Source of the DNA: Rhyacophila brunnea
Lineage: Eukaryota; Arthropoda; Insecta; Trichoptera; Rhyacophilidae
Length of the DNA stretch: 64,000 nucleotides
Assembly: GCA_022495005.1 (NCBI GenBank)
Contig: JAGYXB010000070.1
Span: forward strand, 62,001 to 126,000
Reading direction: 5' to 3'
Shown here: one piece after another, positions 24,501-34,919 of the stretch
Layout of the letters: every line of letters begins with the position of its first letter
Numbering within the stretch: the stretch's first letter is position 1
Notes under the pieces: model-generated
Told to the model about the DNA's origin: nothing
What the model saw: the letters and a program-made list of their open reading frames with translations, nothing else
Database searches by the model: none
Made by a program: the position numbers and the translations under genes

Positions 24501-27500
24501 CCGAAGACGTTATGTAGGTACACTTAATAAGAATAATAGATAATAAAGTATTGTCGTACCTGTGTATGATTCCCTTTGTTAGCGGAGTGCATGATACTGT
24601 CGATGCTGAAGGACTTAAGTCCTGCTGATCTGTGGGTGCTGGTGGCAGTAGAGGCCAACTGTAGCTGAGGCGGAGGCGTCGGAGGACTTCCTGAATGTGA
24701 GGACATGTTGGGCATGGGAGGACCCTACGAATCCAGATAATAAAATAATACTTAGTTACTGTTAGTTAGGTAGACAAACAATTTTATTGATCGCAATGTC
24801 GTAAAGATTTTAAAGCTTATGCCCAAGACACACGGCGTTGAAAAATCGAATCAGACGGTGGCTTGTCGATTTACACTAAACAAAATGTATATACCTAGGT
24901 ACCTACAATCATTTGTAAATTTTTACCACATCACAAATTCATATTAGAATTTAGTTTATATGCATCAATACATACCTAGGTAGGTACTACAAAGATGTTT
25001 AAACAACTATTTGTTTCAATGTTCGAAGAATGTAGGTAATATTCTAAAGTATTTTCACTATTTTTTAAACTCTGATAGTTAACACTCTGATGACTACAAA
25101 CCTGCATATACCTACCTACTTCTCGGAAACATTTTTATCCACATATAAACACGTGTTTGAAACTGAATGTATGTGCATACTTGCAAACATTGCCATCAAA
25201 TTAAATGTATTTTAGACAGTTCAGGTTTTATAAAATTACGCGCTTTAATTATTAAAACAAAACTCCACGACACCACTGGTCGCTACTTCCGATGAATATT
25301 GGAAACAAAATTGTGAACGATCTAAATCAGACATTATCATTATTTGGCTTTCGACCATTCAGATGTGTTGCTGTTATTAACGTTTTAAAGAAGAGACATG
25401 TAATTTTAAAAATCTATGTTGATTTTACAGACTCACAAACTGTTATAATTCAAACATTTTACCAGTGGTCAAAATAGACCGGAGTGGACAGGATTGATCT
25501 TCGCAAGGTTACAGTGAAATAAATTAACCAATAAAATTGTACCTGTAAGCCCATCCTGGTGAGTGAGGCGAGCTCGTGCTGGACGCGGGCGGGTAACTTG
25601 AAACGCTTTCTTCTCCTGAGGAAGGACCCATTTTCGAACATGTCGAGGGCTGATGGGTGGAGCGCCCAATACGCTCCCTTGCCTGGACGTTCGGGTCGTC
25701 GAGGGATCTAATATACGAAACAAAATACAACTAATTACTTATGAGCATACATCAGTCAAGTACATACATCGGAGAGAGGTAATCGAGATGTGAGCACGTC
25801 AATTTGTTTTGCGATGGCGTCGGAGGAATATATTCTTAAATCGTGTAAAGATGACTAAATTACGTCACGCATGTACTCGAAAAAGTAAACATGTCAATGA
25901 ATATATTATTATTACTACTAATATAACAATAAACATAACATTAAATGACGCATGTTGAATTTTTATGACAAATTATGTTTTCTTCCGCACGCGTCGTTTG
26001 CACAATCTGCGCGTCGCGTAGTCACGATCTATTTACACCATGTCTCAGCTGAAGTATAGCCTTAACATAATATGACGTAGTTACCTACAAACATAAAACA
26101 TATTTTTCAATAATAGCCTCGATAATACCTGTAGGTAGATAGGTATACTTAATAACTTCAATTTTAGGACTTATTGAGATTTATGTTTATACTAGGATTT
26201 TCAAAACCTTAATTCTAGAATACCGGGATTCAGTTATACCTATGTTTTGATCCCAAAAATCCAGTTTGGAAAACTTTGGATTTCGGGATCAACTTATTAT
26301 ACCTACCTATTTTAGACTAGAGAGCTTTTAAAAAAAATCACACTAAAAGAAGTTCCGTTCAAGATCGAAGTCGAACGGCCTTACGGCCAAAATAATTTAA
26401 TAAAATTCCTACATAGTAACAATTTCTCAAGAAATAAAAAAACGGAGAACTAATTTCTTCAAAATTGTTGAGAAGACATTTTTCGATAACAACCTCTGTT
26501 GTAGAACGGTGTTGTCATCTTTTTATTGGTAATAGCACTACATAGGTGTAAAATTTATAGTAGGTAGGTATTTCTTTAAAAAAACTGTAGTTGGTATATA
26601 CAGGAACATTGTGTCAAGTTATAGTATTTTAGATTTTTTGCGCAATCAAAGTTATAGTATTGTATCTAGCTAGCAGTGGCGAAGACTCCATACTAGGCGA
26701 TTATTTAAAGCCTACCGTCTTAAAAAAATATTTTTTAATTTTATATTGACATATTAAATAATATAATCACATAATAATATATTCAATATGCCTAACGACA
26801 TCTATCGTATAATTATCATAATAATTTTACGATCTTTTCCACTATTTCAATAAGCACCATTTATGGCATGTCTCGAAGGTTTAAAAAAATAAGCGACATC
26901 TCGTTTCGCTTTACATATTGTATGGATTACGTTTGCCTGAATCGAAAACTTTTTTTATATGAAGTTTGTTTCTCATAATTTCAAGACGTCTGTGGCGGCC
27001 CATATAAATTGGTAAGCTATTTAAGGAGCGCTTACGCTTACATATTACGTAAGTGCACATTTATTCAAAATAATTTAAAAACATAATTTCTAGGGATTCA
27101 ATCACATATAAATATTGATTGTTGTTAAAAATAATAAATCATTTATCTCGTGATTTTTATTTGTCAGTTAGTTTATTCGTAGACTAAGACAACTTATTCA
27201 GCCAATTACGTAAGTTGAAATCTGATATTGTATCTAAGTCTGTGTTTTAAATATAGAAGTATTTTAAAATGTCTAGTTTACGGGTTTAATTATAAATTGT
27301 TATAGAACAGATTCACAACAACGGATATTTTCAATATATTTTGAGCGTATCTTGCGTTTATATTTAAGAAAATACATAATTCAAATTAATTGCTTAATTT
27401 TATACCATCAGTGAGCTTTTGAAATTTCATCTGTTTTTGTGTACCTACCTATTCATCAGTAGTTATGTCGGATTATCTTCTTATTTCCCGTAAATACATC

Positions 27501-30101
27501 TAACAAGTGTGCTTTCTCCACAGCCTACCTGTTTCCAAAAGTCACCCTTCGCCACTGCTAGCTAGGTGTACTTTTTTAAAATTATAAAAGGTGCGGTCCA
27601 CATTATCCCATTTGATTGAAGTCTTAATGGTGAAAAGCTACACCTATCGTATTAATAAGATATTTTTGTTTACATTGTTTACAACATAAAAAATATTCAT
27701 TGCAACATAAGTACTTACATTTTTAATAAAAAAATGTTTTACCCATACAATATACCTACCTAAATTAAATTATTAGCAGGGGTACCTACCTAACGCGCTA
27801 GTTTTTTTTTGTAAGTGGTAGCATTGTAATTACCTATAGATACCTATTTTATTTAATGTCATACTCATAGTAAGTAGTAAGTAGGTACCTAGGTACTTTT
27901 CATTGAGGCTATATTTAATTTTGAATTTAAATGATAGTTTAAGGAAAACTGAAGGTGAGGTATTTTAATTTCTTAATCATCAGAAGCGGATATATGATTA
28001 AGTTGAGGCGGATGAAAATATCCGCTTCATTGTGAGTCACCTGTGTGTCGTTAAATTTAATTACAGGTAAACCATGGGTATCGGTATTCAACCAAGAATC
28101 ACAATGCAAATGAGACGTAACAGTTTACAAGTCGAATTTATTTATTAATTTGTTTTGTAACCAGTAAAGTTGTCTCGGTGTGGTTTTGTCATTTTCATTT
28201 ATTAGGCAACATTCCAGGCATTAGTGACCTCAAATAAATTGACTATTAATACCTTATAAACAAGTAGAATTTGATCAGCGGCCTAAAAACCGTCATTAGA
28301 CACGCGTCGTAATATAGTAATATTATTATAGCAGATTATATACTTCAAATTAGTAGATACATAGATTTAGGTACATTATTTACGATTAGATAAGTACCTA
28401 CCTATGAATGTAAATACTTTATATTTTATGTTTTACTCATAGATCAGTGGCATGCACTCACGCAAATTTTACTGACACCAACGACTCACCAACGCTTCTT
28501 TTTAACCGTAATCTTTTCATTAGATTCAGCGTTTACTTGGTAGAAACTTGTGGTAATTTATAAAATAAATTTATAATTTGGTCTCCACCATAATTAATAT
28601 TATAATAATATAACTTTATCAAGTGCTCTTAGCTTTATCACTGCAAGTGTCATTTGATAAAGCTCACCATGTAAGTAGGTACATTTTATACATTGTGGTG
28701 AATATATTATACCTACCAAGAGACAAATTCAGTTTTATAAAGTATTTTTTTTATTATTAAGGAAAAACAGTTATATATTGATTACAAAAATTTAAAATAT
28801 ATATAATAATGAAAAGTTATTGCAGCCAGCAAATTTTTCATGTACCTATACATTATAATATAGTTAAGCTTAACAAGATAGAGTAAGAATAACATAAATA
28901 TAAAGAAATTACATGAGAAAAATGAGGAAGAATAATGAATAATTAAATTATTTACAAAAAAGTAACATAAAAAAAATATATAAGTATATATATCTGTTTA
29001 TACAAAATTTTGGAGATAGCGCGTTTAAATGAAATAGGTGAATATTATTAAAAGGATCAACGGTGGAGAAATACATATTATAATTTAAACAAGAACGCCG
29101 AATAAAGGAGTTTTGTGCATAATTAGAATCACTACGACTGACATGGTACAAAGTTTGGTTTCGCGTAAATCTTGATGGACAATGGAAACCCTCCCTTTCG
29201 AGTAAGTTTGGCGAGTCAACAAATCCATTGATAATTTTAAAAAGAAAATATTGATCAGATATAGAACGTCGACTTTCCAAAGATGGTACCATAAAAATTG
29301 CAGTGGTCGAAATAGAATTAGATAAATCTTTGGCGAAGCATATATACCTACTTCATAAAATTGATTATAATTGTCACATAATCCATTTATTCATCAGTTA
29401 ATAATAATTACAAGCGACATCTTTAAAATGTGTGAAATTGTTGGTCTCTAATCGTAATTTTGATTTAGCATCAAGTAGAGTAGTTTGCGGGCCAAAATCG
29501 TTAAATAAACCTTGATATATGCGAGGTAACCACAGAGGCATCTAGAAAAAAATGTATGAAGATAACCAGTGCCGCACTTTGGCTTTTTTAGACAATAAGA
29601 ACAGAAAATTGAGATGGATAATATAATAATATGTAATTATTATTATACTGGTGCATGACGTACCTAAGTCGTAAGATGTTAGGAAATTTTCGCTTTTTCC
29701 ACGCGATTACTCTACAGATAAATTCACCTATCTCCTATCTGACATATCTGACGATGGCTTTGCTGCCCATGACGTATTTCCGTTCAAGTTTTAGTCATAT
29801 TTTGTTGAAATAACTAATTATTACTACAGTATGATTCTTTGATAATGTGGGTGATATGGGTGAAGAAATAATTTGTGTTTACCTTCACAAAGCAGTCGTT
29901 GAAGGATAGGTTGTGTCGGAGCGAGTTCTGCCAGCGCTGCGTGTTGCGCCTGTAGTAAGGGAAGCGGTCCGTGATGAAGCGGTAGATGTCCGCCAGCGGA
30001 AGCATCTTCTCCGGGGAACTCCAGATGGCCATCGCCGTCAGCGAAATGTACGAGTAGGGCGGCTTCTGCTCGCCGTAAGACTCGCGAGGCGGCCGCGGCA
30101 T
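18230..30101 (-). CDS. FoxB: FoxB-class forkhead transcription factor, whole gene (four coding exons)
   Basis: The coding exons are 30101-29883, 25707-25543, 24724-24560 and 18589-18230 (73, 55, 55 and 119 codons plus TGA), giving 302 residues. All three introns are phase 0 with GT..AG ends (GTAAAC, GTACAA, GTACGA donors; TTAG, GTAG, TTAG acceptors) and are about 4.2, 0.8 and 6.0 kb. The protein starts MPRP, as FoxB proteins do, and carries a forkhead domain at about residues 12-110: [15 protein letters not shown], recognition helix [13 protein letters not shown] (59-71), then [11 protein letters not shown] and [15 protein letters not shown] (96-110). The last two are FoxB hallmarks. Residues 167-173 (FSIDSIM) fit an eh1 Groucho-binding motif. 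The C-terminal third is rich in Pro, Ala and Leu. It should be a nuclear DNA-binding developmental regulator, probably able to repress. FoxB orthology is strong by motif; which insect paralogue (fd96Ca or fd96Cb type) it matches cannot be decided here. Confidence 0.93.
20592..21194 (+). mobile_element. hAT MITE, CAGTGACGTCCC family, copy 3
   Basis: Runs CAGTGACGTCCCGTGGGGGT...TCTAGGGACGTCACTG with the perfect duplication CATTTGAC (20584-20591 and 21195-21202). It lies inside FoxB intron 3. It is about 90 bp longer than copy 1 because of extra interior AT-rich sequence. Confidence 0.95.
23041..23609 (-). pseudogene. LINE 3' fragment with RNase H domain end
   Basis: The minus strand reads [20 protein letters not shown], the C-terminal RNase H motif of I/R1-type non-LTR retrotransposons. 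It is followed by [17 protein letters not shown] and the zinc-knuckle-like [17 protein letters not shown]. The frame is open for 157 codons (23103-23576) and blocked upstream by TGA at about 23609. Similar sequences flank it (CACACATATCTTTCTTTTG at 23012 and CACACATACCTATCTTAAA at 23610), perhaps an aged target duplication. No poly(A) tail. Confidence 0.88.
24560..24724 (-). CDS. FoxB: FoxB coding exon 3 (Ser/Pro-rich linker with eh1-like motif)
   Basis: Encodes residues 129-183. It has a low-complexity stretch rich in Ser, Pro and Thr followed by [23 protein letters not shown] fits the eh1 consensus found in many Fox proteins and supports recruitment of Groucho co-repressor. The acceptor is TTCGTAG and the donor CAG|GTACGA. 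Length (165 nt) and phase equal those of exon 2, so each exon is in-frame skippable. Confidence 0.85.
24725..25542 (-). other. FoxB: FoxB intron 2
   Basis: 818 bp, AT-rich, no repeat or ORF of note. Confidence 0.8.
25543..25707 (-). CDS. FoxB: FoxB coding exon 2 (rest of the forkhead domain, basic wing 2)
   Basis: Encodes residues 74-128, beginning [18 protein letters not shown] and including the basic [15 protein letters not shown] stretch that contacts DNA and probably acts as a nuclear-localisation signal. The acceptor reads TATTAG and the donor CAG|GTACAA. Joining it to exon 1 at K73/I74 restores the uninterrupted forkhead motif FVK-IPRRP. Confidence 0.92.
25770..26075 (+). repeat. Unknown dispersed repeat X, copy 2
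   Basis: Aligns with 34985-35525 (+) and 12240-12560 (-). Contains a short ORF start, ATGGCGTCGGAGGAATATAT (at 25814), encoding [14 protein letters not shown] and a stop. Confidence 0.75.
26674..27557 (+). mobile_element. hAT MITE, CAGTGGCGAAGACTCC family, copy A
   Basis: Starts CAGTGGCGAAGACTCCATAC and ends GTCACCCTTCGCCACTG, 884 bp, with the perfect duplication CTAGCTAG (26666-26673 and 27558-27565). It lies in FoxB intron 1. No transposase is present. Confidence 0.95.
28950..29292 (-). pseudogene. LINE reverse-transcriptase C-terminal fragment
   Basis: An open frame of 114 codons reads [20 protein letters not shown], then [17 protein letters not shown] and [12 protein letters not shown]. 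This is the typical C-terminal end of Jockey/CR1-like non-LTR element proteins (LxxRRxxxDLxFLYKxING...P...R). It is 5'-truncated, and the catalytic core is absent. Confidence 0.82.
29883..30101 (-). CDS. FoxB: FoxB coding exon 1 (N-terminus and first two thirds of the forkhead domain)
   Basis: Encodes residues 1-73, ending NDCFVK, followed by the donor GTAAAC. The start ATG is chosen because MPRP is the conserved FoxB N-terminus. Just upstream, a TTCAG at 30110-30114 could be a splice acceptor, so the coding start may sit eight bases into an exon preceded by a 5'UTR intron. The exon is much more GC-rich than the surrounding sequence. Reading through the donor adds about 20 residues of intron-encoded sequence and loses the rest of the domain. 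Confidence 0.93.
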
Positions 30102-30317
30102 CGCACCGCCTGAACATCACACAGTAAATACGGTTAAGAAGAGCACAAGTAGTTAAATCTACTATTATAATAAACTACCTACTAACTAGCCTTGTGAAAT
30201 AACGCCTAGTCCGTAGAGGTTGCCTATATGCTCCACTAAACGTGTAAGAATGTAGGTACCTAAATATTAATTTACTCAGTCTAGGTCAGTGGTCTCCAAA
30301 CTCAATAAGGATGTGAG

Positions 30318-31074
30318 TAGGGAATCCAATCCCAAGCCAAAATTCTGATCCCGAGATTTCGGGATTACAATTTGACAATCCCGGGATCCCGGGACTGGTC
30401 ACGGGATTGGCATTTTTTTTCAATTGTTAATATACAATTTTTATATTTACAAATAACATTGATAAAATAGGTCAAAAATAAATCTAGTATAATTTATACT
30501 ACTCAAGACATTTTTAATACACATTGTTAATATTGTATACGTTCAATCTTGGATATACATAAGTTTAATGGAGTAAATAATATTGTAATATAAATAATAA
30601 TGTGAATTTAATATGAGATTGCTGTTTCTGATAGTAAAGACTTAATGAATGGGTTAGCGAGATTTAAAATAGTAAAGCAAATCATGGTGTACTTATGGCC
30701 TTTCCGCTTTATAAATCTAATTAGTCAGCCAAATATGAAACTGCCGTAAAACGTATGAGATCATGGTGGAATTACTTTGTTAATAGTACGAAGCATTGTT
30801 TTTTTCCAATCTTTCTCATTTTTATTAATTTATGTGAAAAAAAATGAATCGGCAACTTACACATGGGTATAAATCAAACTTCATTCAAACTCAGTTTATT
30901 TCTAATGAAGTTATTTGTTATTAAAAGTATTTTTTTTGTTATATTTTCGTTTTTATTTTATTTTCCATAAAATTTGATAAAAAAATCAATCCCGCAAGTT
31001 TCGGGATTATGTTTATCAATCCCGGAATTCATAGGCATCGAAAATAGCTCGGGATCCCGGAATTGGAATCCCTA
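30318..31074. mobile_element. hAT-like MITE, TAGGGAWTCCAAT ends
   Basis: Starts TAGGGAATCCAATCCC and ends GGAATTGGAATCCCTA. Multiple CCCGGGATCCCG-like subterminal motifs occur at both ends. It is flanked by the perfect duplication GATGTGAG (30310-30317 and 31075-31082). The AT-rich interior has no transposase. A mariner begins 15 bases beyond its right end. Confidence 0.94.
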
Positions 31075-31089
31075 GATGTGAGTTAGGTA

Positions 31090-32390
31090 CGAGGGTGGGT
31101 CAATAAGTCCTTAGAAAAGCCGACAGGTGGCGCGACTAGTACTGTAAGCGGTTTGTTTTCATGCAGCAGCACTACCGATTCAGTATGCTGCGAAGTTTCA
31201 ATCAGATTGGTCGGGTTGTTGTGTGTTTCTCGTACATTTAAAAAAAAAATTTGCTTGTGGAAAATGGAAAAATGGAAAATGGAGAAAATTGAGTTTAGAG
31301 CTGTTATTAAACATTTTAATATAAAGGGTTAACAGCAAAGGAAATAAAAAATGAGTTGGATTTAGTTCACGGCATATCTGCTCCTTCACTTGCAACTATT
31401 TATAACTGGTTAAATGAATTTAAACGTGGTCGTACATCAACAAAGGATGAACCACGCTCAGGACATCCTGTAGAGGTGACTACACCAGAAATGATCAATA
31501 AAATCCACGATATGGTGTTAAGTGACCGAAGATTAAAGTTGAGTGAGATAATTGAGGTTACAGGGATCTCAAAAGGTAGCGTCATTTCTATTTTACATGA
31601 CAAATTGGGCATGAAAAAATTTCTGCAAGATGGGTGCCGCGTTTGCTCACAGTCGACAATAAACGCAATAGGGTGGTGGCCTCTAAAGCCCTGTTGTCGC
31701 TCATGTAACGCAATCCGGATGAATTTTTTCGTCGCTTTGTGACTGTAGATGAAACATGGATACACCACTATACTCCCGAGACGAAAGAACAGTCAAAGCA
31801 GTGGATTGCGAAAGGCGAACCATGTCCAAAGAAGGCGAAAACCGTAAAATCAGCTGGTAAGGTTATGGCTACTGTATTTTGGGATGCACGTGGAATTATT
31901 TTCGTTGACTATTTGGAAAAAGGAAAAACAATAACAGGGGATTATTATGCATCTTTATTGGACCAGCTAAAAACAAAATTGAAGAAAAACGGCCTCATTT
32001 AAACAGGAAAAAAATCCTCTTTCATCAGGACAATGCCCGTGTTCACACATGTTTACGATCAATGGCTAAAATTGAAGAATTGAAGTTCGAATTGGTCGAC
32101 CACCCACCGTATTCGCCAGATTTAGCCCCCAGTGACTTTTTCCTTTTCCCAAACTTAAAAAAATGGCTAAGTGGACAACGTTTTTTTTCAAATGAAGAAG
32201 TCATCGATCGGACAAATGCTTATTTTGAGGACCTTCCGAAAACTTATTTTTCTGACGGTTTAAAAAAAATTGTGAAACGTCTAACCAAGTGTATTGAGCT
32301 CCAAGGAGATTATGTTGAGAAATAAAAAAAAAATACAAAAATAAAAACTGTTTTAATGCTTTTTTCTAAGGAATTATTGACCCACCCTCG
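31090..32390 (+). mobile_element. Mariner element, full length, transposase inactivated
   Basis: 1301 bp with terminal inverted repeats of about 29 bp (CGAGGGTGGGTCAATAAGTC at the left; the right repeat differs by about one base over most of its length), flanked by TA (31088-31089 and 32391-32392). The transposase is a mariner DD34D protein: helix-turn-helix (GISKGSVISILHDKLGMKK), first Asp in VDETWIHHYTPE (about 31748), second in FHQDNARVH (about 32027), third in YSPDLAPSDFF, with 34 residues between the last two. All three Asp are kept. The frame is broken at about 31325, 31620 and 31990, with a stop TAA at 31706-31708. The terminal repeats look intact, so it could be mobilised in trans. 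Confidence 0.95.
31264..32323 (+). pseudogene. Mariner transposase pseudogene
   Basis: Read as one gene it needs three frame changes and passes one stop. The N-terminal segment begins MEKWKMEKIEFRAVIKHFN and the C-terminal segment ends IELQGDYVEK. Between the shifts the amino-acid motifs remain clear, so the breaks are fairly recent. Confidence 0.88.
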
Positions 32391-32518
32391 TAATTTGTAT
32401 TTTTTTCGTTCCTGGGGTGGAAGAGTCCGGACCCGAAACATCCCCTTTGTGTGCGCGTCTGTCTTCATATTGTCTGCGTACTGTTTGTACATTTTTTTCC
32501 CCTGGAATTAGGTATATC

Positions 32519-33517
32519 TCTATATATATAAAAATCTCGTGTCACTATGTTTGTGGTCGAAGTCCTCCGAAATGGCTCGACCGATTTTTATGAAATTTTT
32601 TATGTATATTTGTTAGGCATGAGAATAGGTCAACAAGTATATTTCATACGTGATTAGGGTATCTATATCCAGAAAAATTTTCTTTTATTTTTTTGACAAT
32701 TTTTTTTTGTATTTTTTTTATTAATTGGCATAAAAAAATACCTATAACCCCAAATTTTCACCCTCCTACCCCCACCCTCCCATTTTTTAATCGCGATTTT
32801 ATTATTTTTGTATGAACAAATTTAACCGTCGTTCGTATTTCAAACAGAACGAAATTATTTATGTTGTTGAATGACAGATGGCGCTACGTCCGAGAAGAAT
32901 TCAAGAGAAGCGTCGCGTCATTTTGACATTTCATTCGGCATATCACAACGCAGTGTGTGTAAAATTTTGTACGATTTATTTTAATTTATCTATTTTTATG
33001 TGCGTGTATTACAGTGCACAATGCCAGCAAGACGCAAGGGGGCCATTTGAGCCGTCGAACGAATAAAGCAACAAACATGCGAAATAGTAGAGCAGAAAGA
33101 ACAGACGAACAAATCAAACAAGATAACAAAAACGTGCGTGTAAGCATGTCGCAATTGCGTGCATCTCAATCACAAGAGGCACGAGCTGAACGAAATCAAC
33201 AACGACAATTGGAACGGAGCCAAGCGCGCCGGTTCGTAGTTAACACACGCAGAACAAATGACCGACAACGCCAACAAGTACATCGAACATTTACATCCGC
33301 TTCGTTCCATCGTCTCGCATTCGAGTACGAGCCAGATATTGAATATTCCGCTCATCCGAAAGTGCTGATTGGTGCTATGGACAAAGAATGTTCCCATTGT
33401 CATGCGCTCAAATTCAAACATGAGTCAACCGGGATGTGTTGCGCATCAGGAAAAGTGCAACTACCAGAATTTGAGATACCACCAGAACCATTGAACGGCT
33501 TGTCGTTGTATAAAATA
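32519..33517 (+). mobile_element. Helitron 5' end with N-terminal replicase fragment, cut by assembly gap
   Basis: Begins TCTATATATATAAAAATCTC, the TC-starting 5' end seen in many insect Helitrons. The encoded protein (33014-33517) is Arg/Gln-rich and then reads HPKVLIGAMDKECSHCHALK and GMCCASGKVQLPE, the conserved N-terminal cysteine motif of Helitron Rep/helicase proteins. Another ATG at 33021 (MPARRKG) is the likely true start, one base out of frame; the G-run at 33041-33045 probably holds an indel. The Rep and helicase domains are missing beyond the gap. Confidence 0.85.
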
Positions 33518-33540
33518 NNNNNNNNNNNNNNNNNNNNNNN
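33518..33540. other. Assembly gap (23 N)
   Basis: Run of N between the Helitron fragment and a large palindrome. The palindrome's left arm starts at the first base after the gap. Confidence 1.
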
Positions 33541-34909
33541 GCTCGTCGAAGGTCAAAATTGAGTTTTTATTGTATTTTCAAACCATGATCCTGGACACTC
33601 CTTAAACGTTGTAGATAATCTATTTATATAATTTTGAAGCCTTATTATCCTTTATAGTTATTTTAAACATTTGATGACTACATAAAGTATTTTTGTTACA
33701 TAAAATAGTATTCTTTTAAACCTCTCGCTCTAATGTTTTAGAATATAGTCATATTTCGGTACATAACTGTGCAGTGGTGTTAAGATTTTTTACATTTATT
33801 AATTTTTAAAACGCATTTATAAAACCATTAGTATAATTTATTACGAGATAATTTTTGTAAAATATTCACGATAAAAAATTATATTGATAATCTCTGTGAT
33901 CCCAAATTTGACAAGAATTAGGCATTTATTATTCAAAAAATCGGCAAGATTGACACATTTGAAGATGATTCTAAAGATATTTATTATAAGCTATGTCTTT
34001 GACCATTCAAGTGTGATAAAAATCTTATGAATAATGATTGCTTTATAATAATTATTGACCTAAGAATAGGTAGTGTTTTTTTGAAATACGCCATTTCTTT
34101 TGTCATTCCCTAGTGGTTAAGCTACAACATACGGCCGTAGCCATAAAATGACAAACTGTAATTAAAGTAGGGAGTAAATTATGTTAACGCGCGTGTTTGA
34201 ACATGTACCTAACCGAATTTTTTTTTATTTTTTTTTAAACGGTACATGTTCAAACACGCGCGTCAATATCATTTTACTCTTTACTTCAATTATAGTTTGT
34301 CAATTTATGGCTACGGCCGTATGTTGTAGCTTAACCACTGGGGAATGACAAAAGAAATGGCGTATTTCAAAAAACACTACCTTATTCTTAGGTCAATAAT
34401 TATTATAAAGCAATCATTATTCATAAGATGTTTATCACACTTGAATGGTCAAAGACATAGATTATAATAAGTATCTTTAGAATCATCTTCAAATGTGTTA
34501 ATCTTGCCGATTTTTTGAATAATAAAATGCCTAATTCTTGTCAAATTTGGGATCACAGAGATTATCAATATAATTTTTATCGTGAATATTTTACAAAAAT
34601 TATCTCGTAATAAATTATACTCATGGTTTTATAAATGCATTTAAAAATTAATAAATGTAGAAAATCTTAACACCACTGCACAGTTATGTACCGAAATATG
34701 ACTATATTCTAAAACATTAGAGCGAGAGGTTTAAATGAATACTATTTTATGTAACAAAAATACTTTATGCAGTCATCAAATGTTTAAAATAACTATAAAG
34801 GATAATAAGGCTTCAAAATTTTATAAATAGATTATCTACAACGTTTTAGGAGTGTCCAGGATCATGGTTTGAAAATACGATAAAAACTCAATTTTGACCT
34901 ACGACGAGC
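33541..34909. repeat. 1.37-kb near-perfect palindrome (fold-back)
   Basis: Arms 33541-34209 and 34241-34909 (669 bases each) are inverted copies with only scattered mismatches, around a 31-bp AT-rich spacer. Outer ends read GCTCGTCG and CGACGAGC. The inner ends contain GTACATGTTCAAACACGCG and CTACGGCCGTAT-like motifs also found at 41696-41940. Nothing coding is seen. Confidence 0.93.
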
Positions 34910-34919
34910 ACGTGGGCCG

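Larger units (their letters stand above)
18590..24559 (-). other. FoxB: FoxB intron 3
   Basis: About 6.0 kb, holding a hAT MITE (20592-21194) and a LINE fragment (23041-23609). The remaining sequence is AT-rich, with no further exon-like block that I can see. Confidence 0.8.
25708..29882 (-). other. FoxB: FoxB intron 1
   Basis: About 4.2 kb, interrupting the forkhead domain. It contains repeat X copy 2, a hAT MITE at 26674-27557 and a LINE tail at 28950-29292. A short palindromic motif, AAGCGGATAT / ATATCCGCTT, lies at 27984-28026. Confidence 0.8.

Noticed and set aside
25459..25730. Three overlapping minus ORFs around FoxB exon 2
   Set aside because: Only the frame giving the forkhead residues is real; the others are shadows or read into the intron.
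29824..30120. 98-codon minus ORF and 66-codon plus ORF over FoxB exon 1
   Set aside because: Alternative frames of a GC-rich exon without family motifs.
31400..31768. Minus ORF over the mariner
   Set aside because: Antisense shadow of the transposase.
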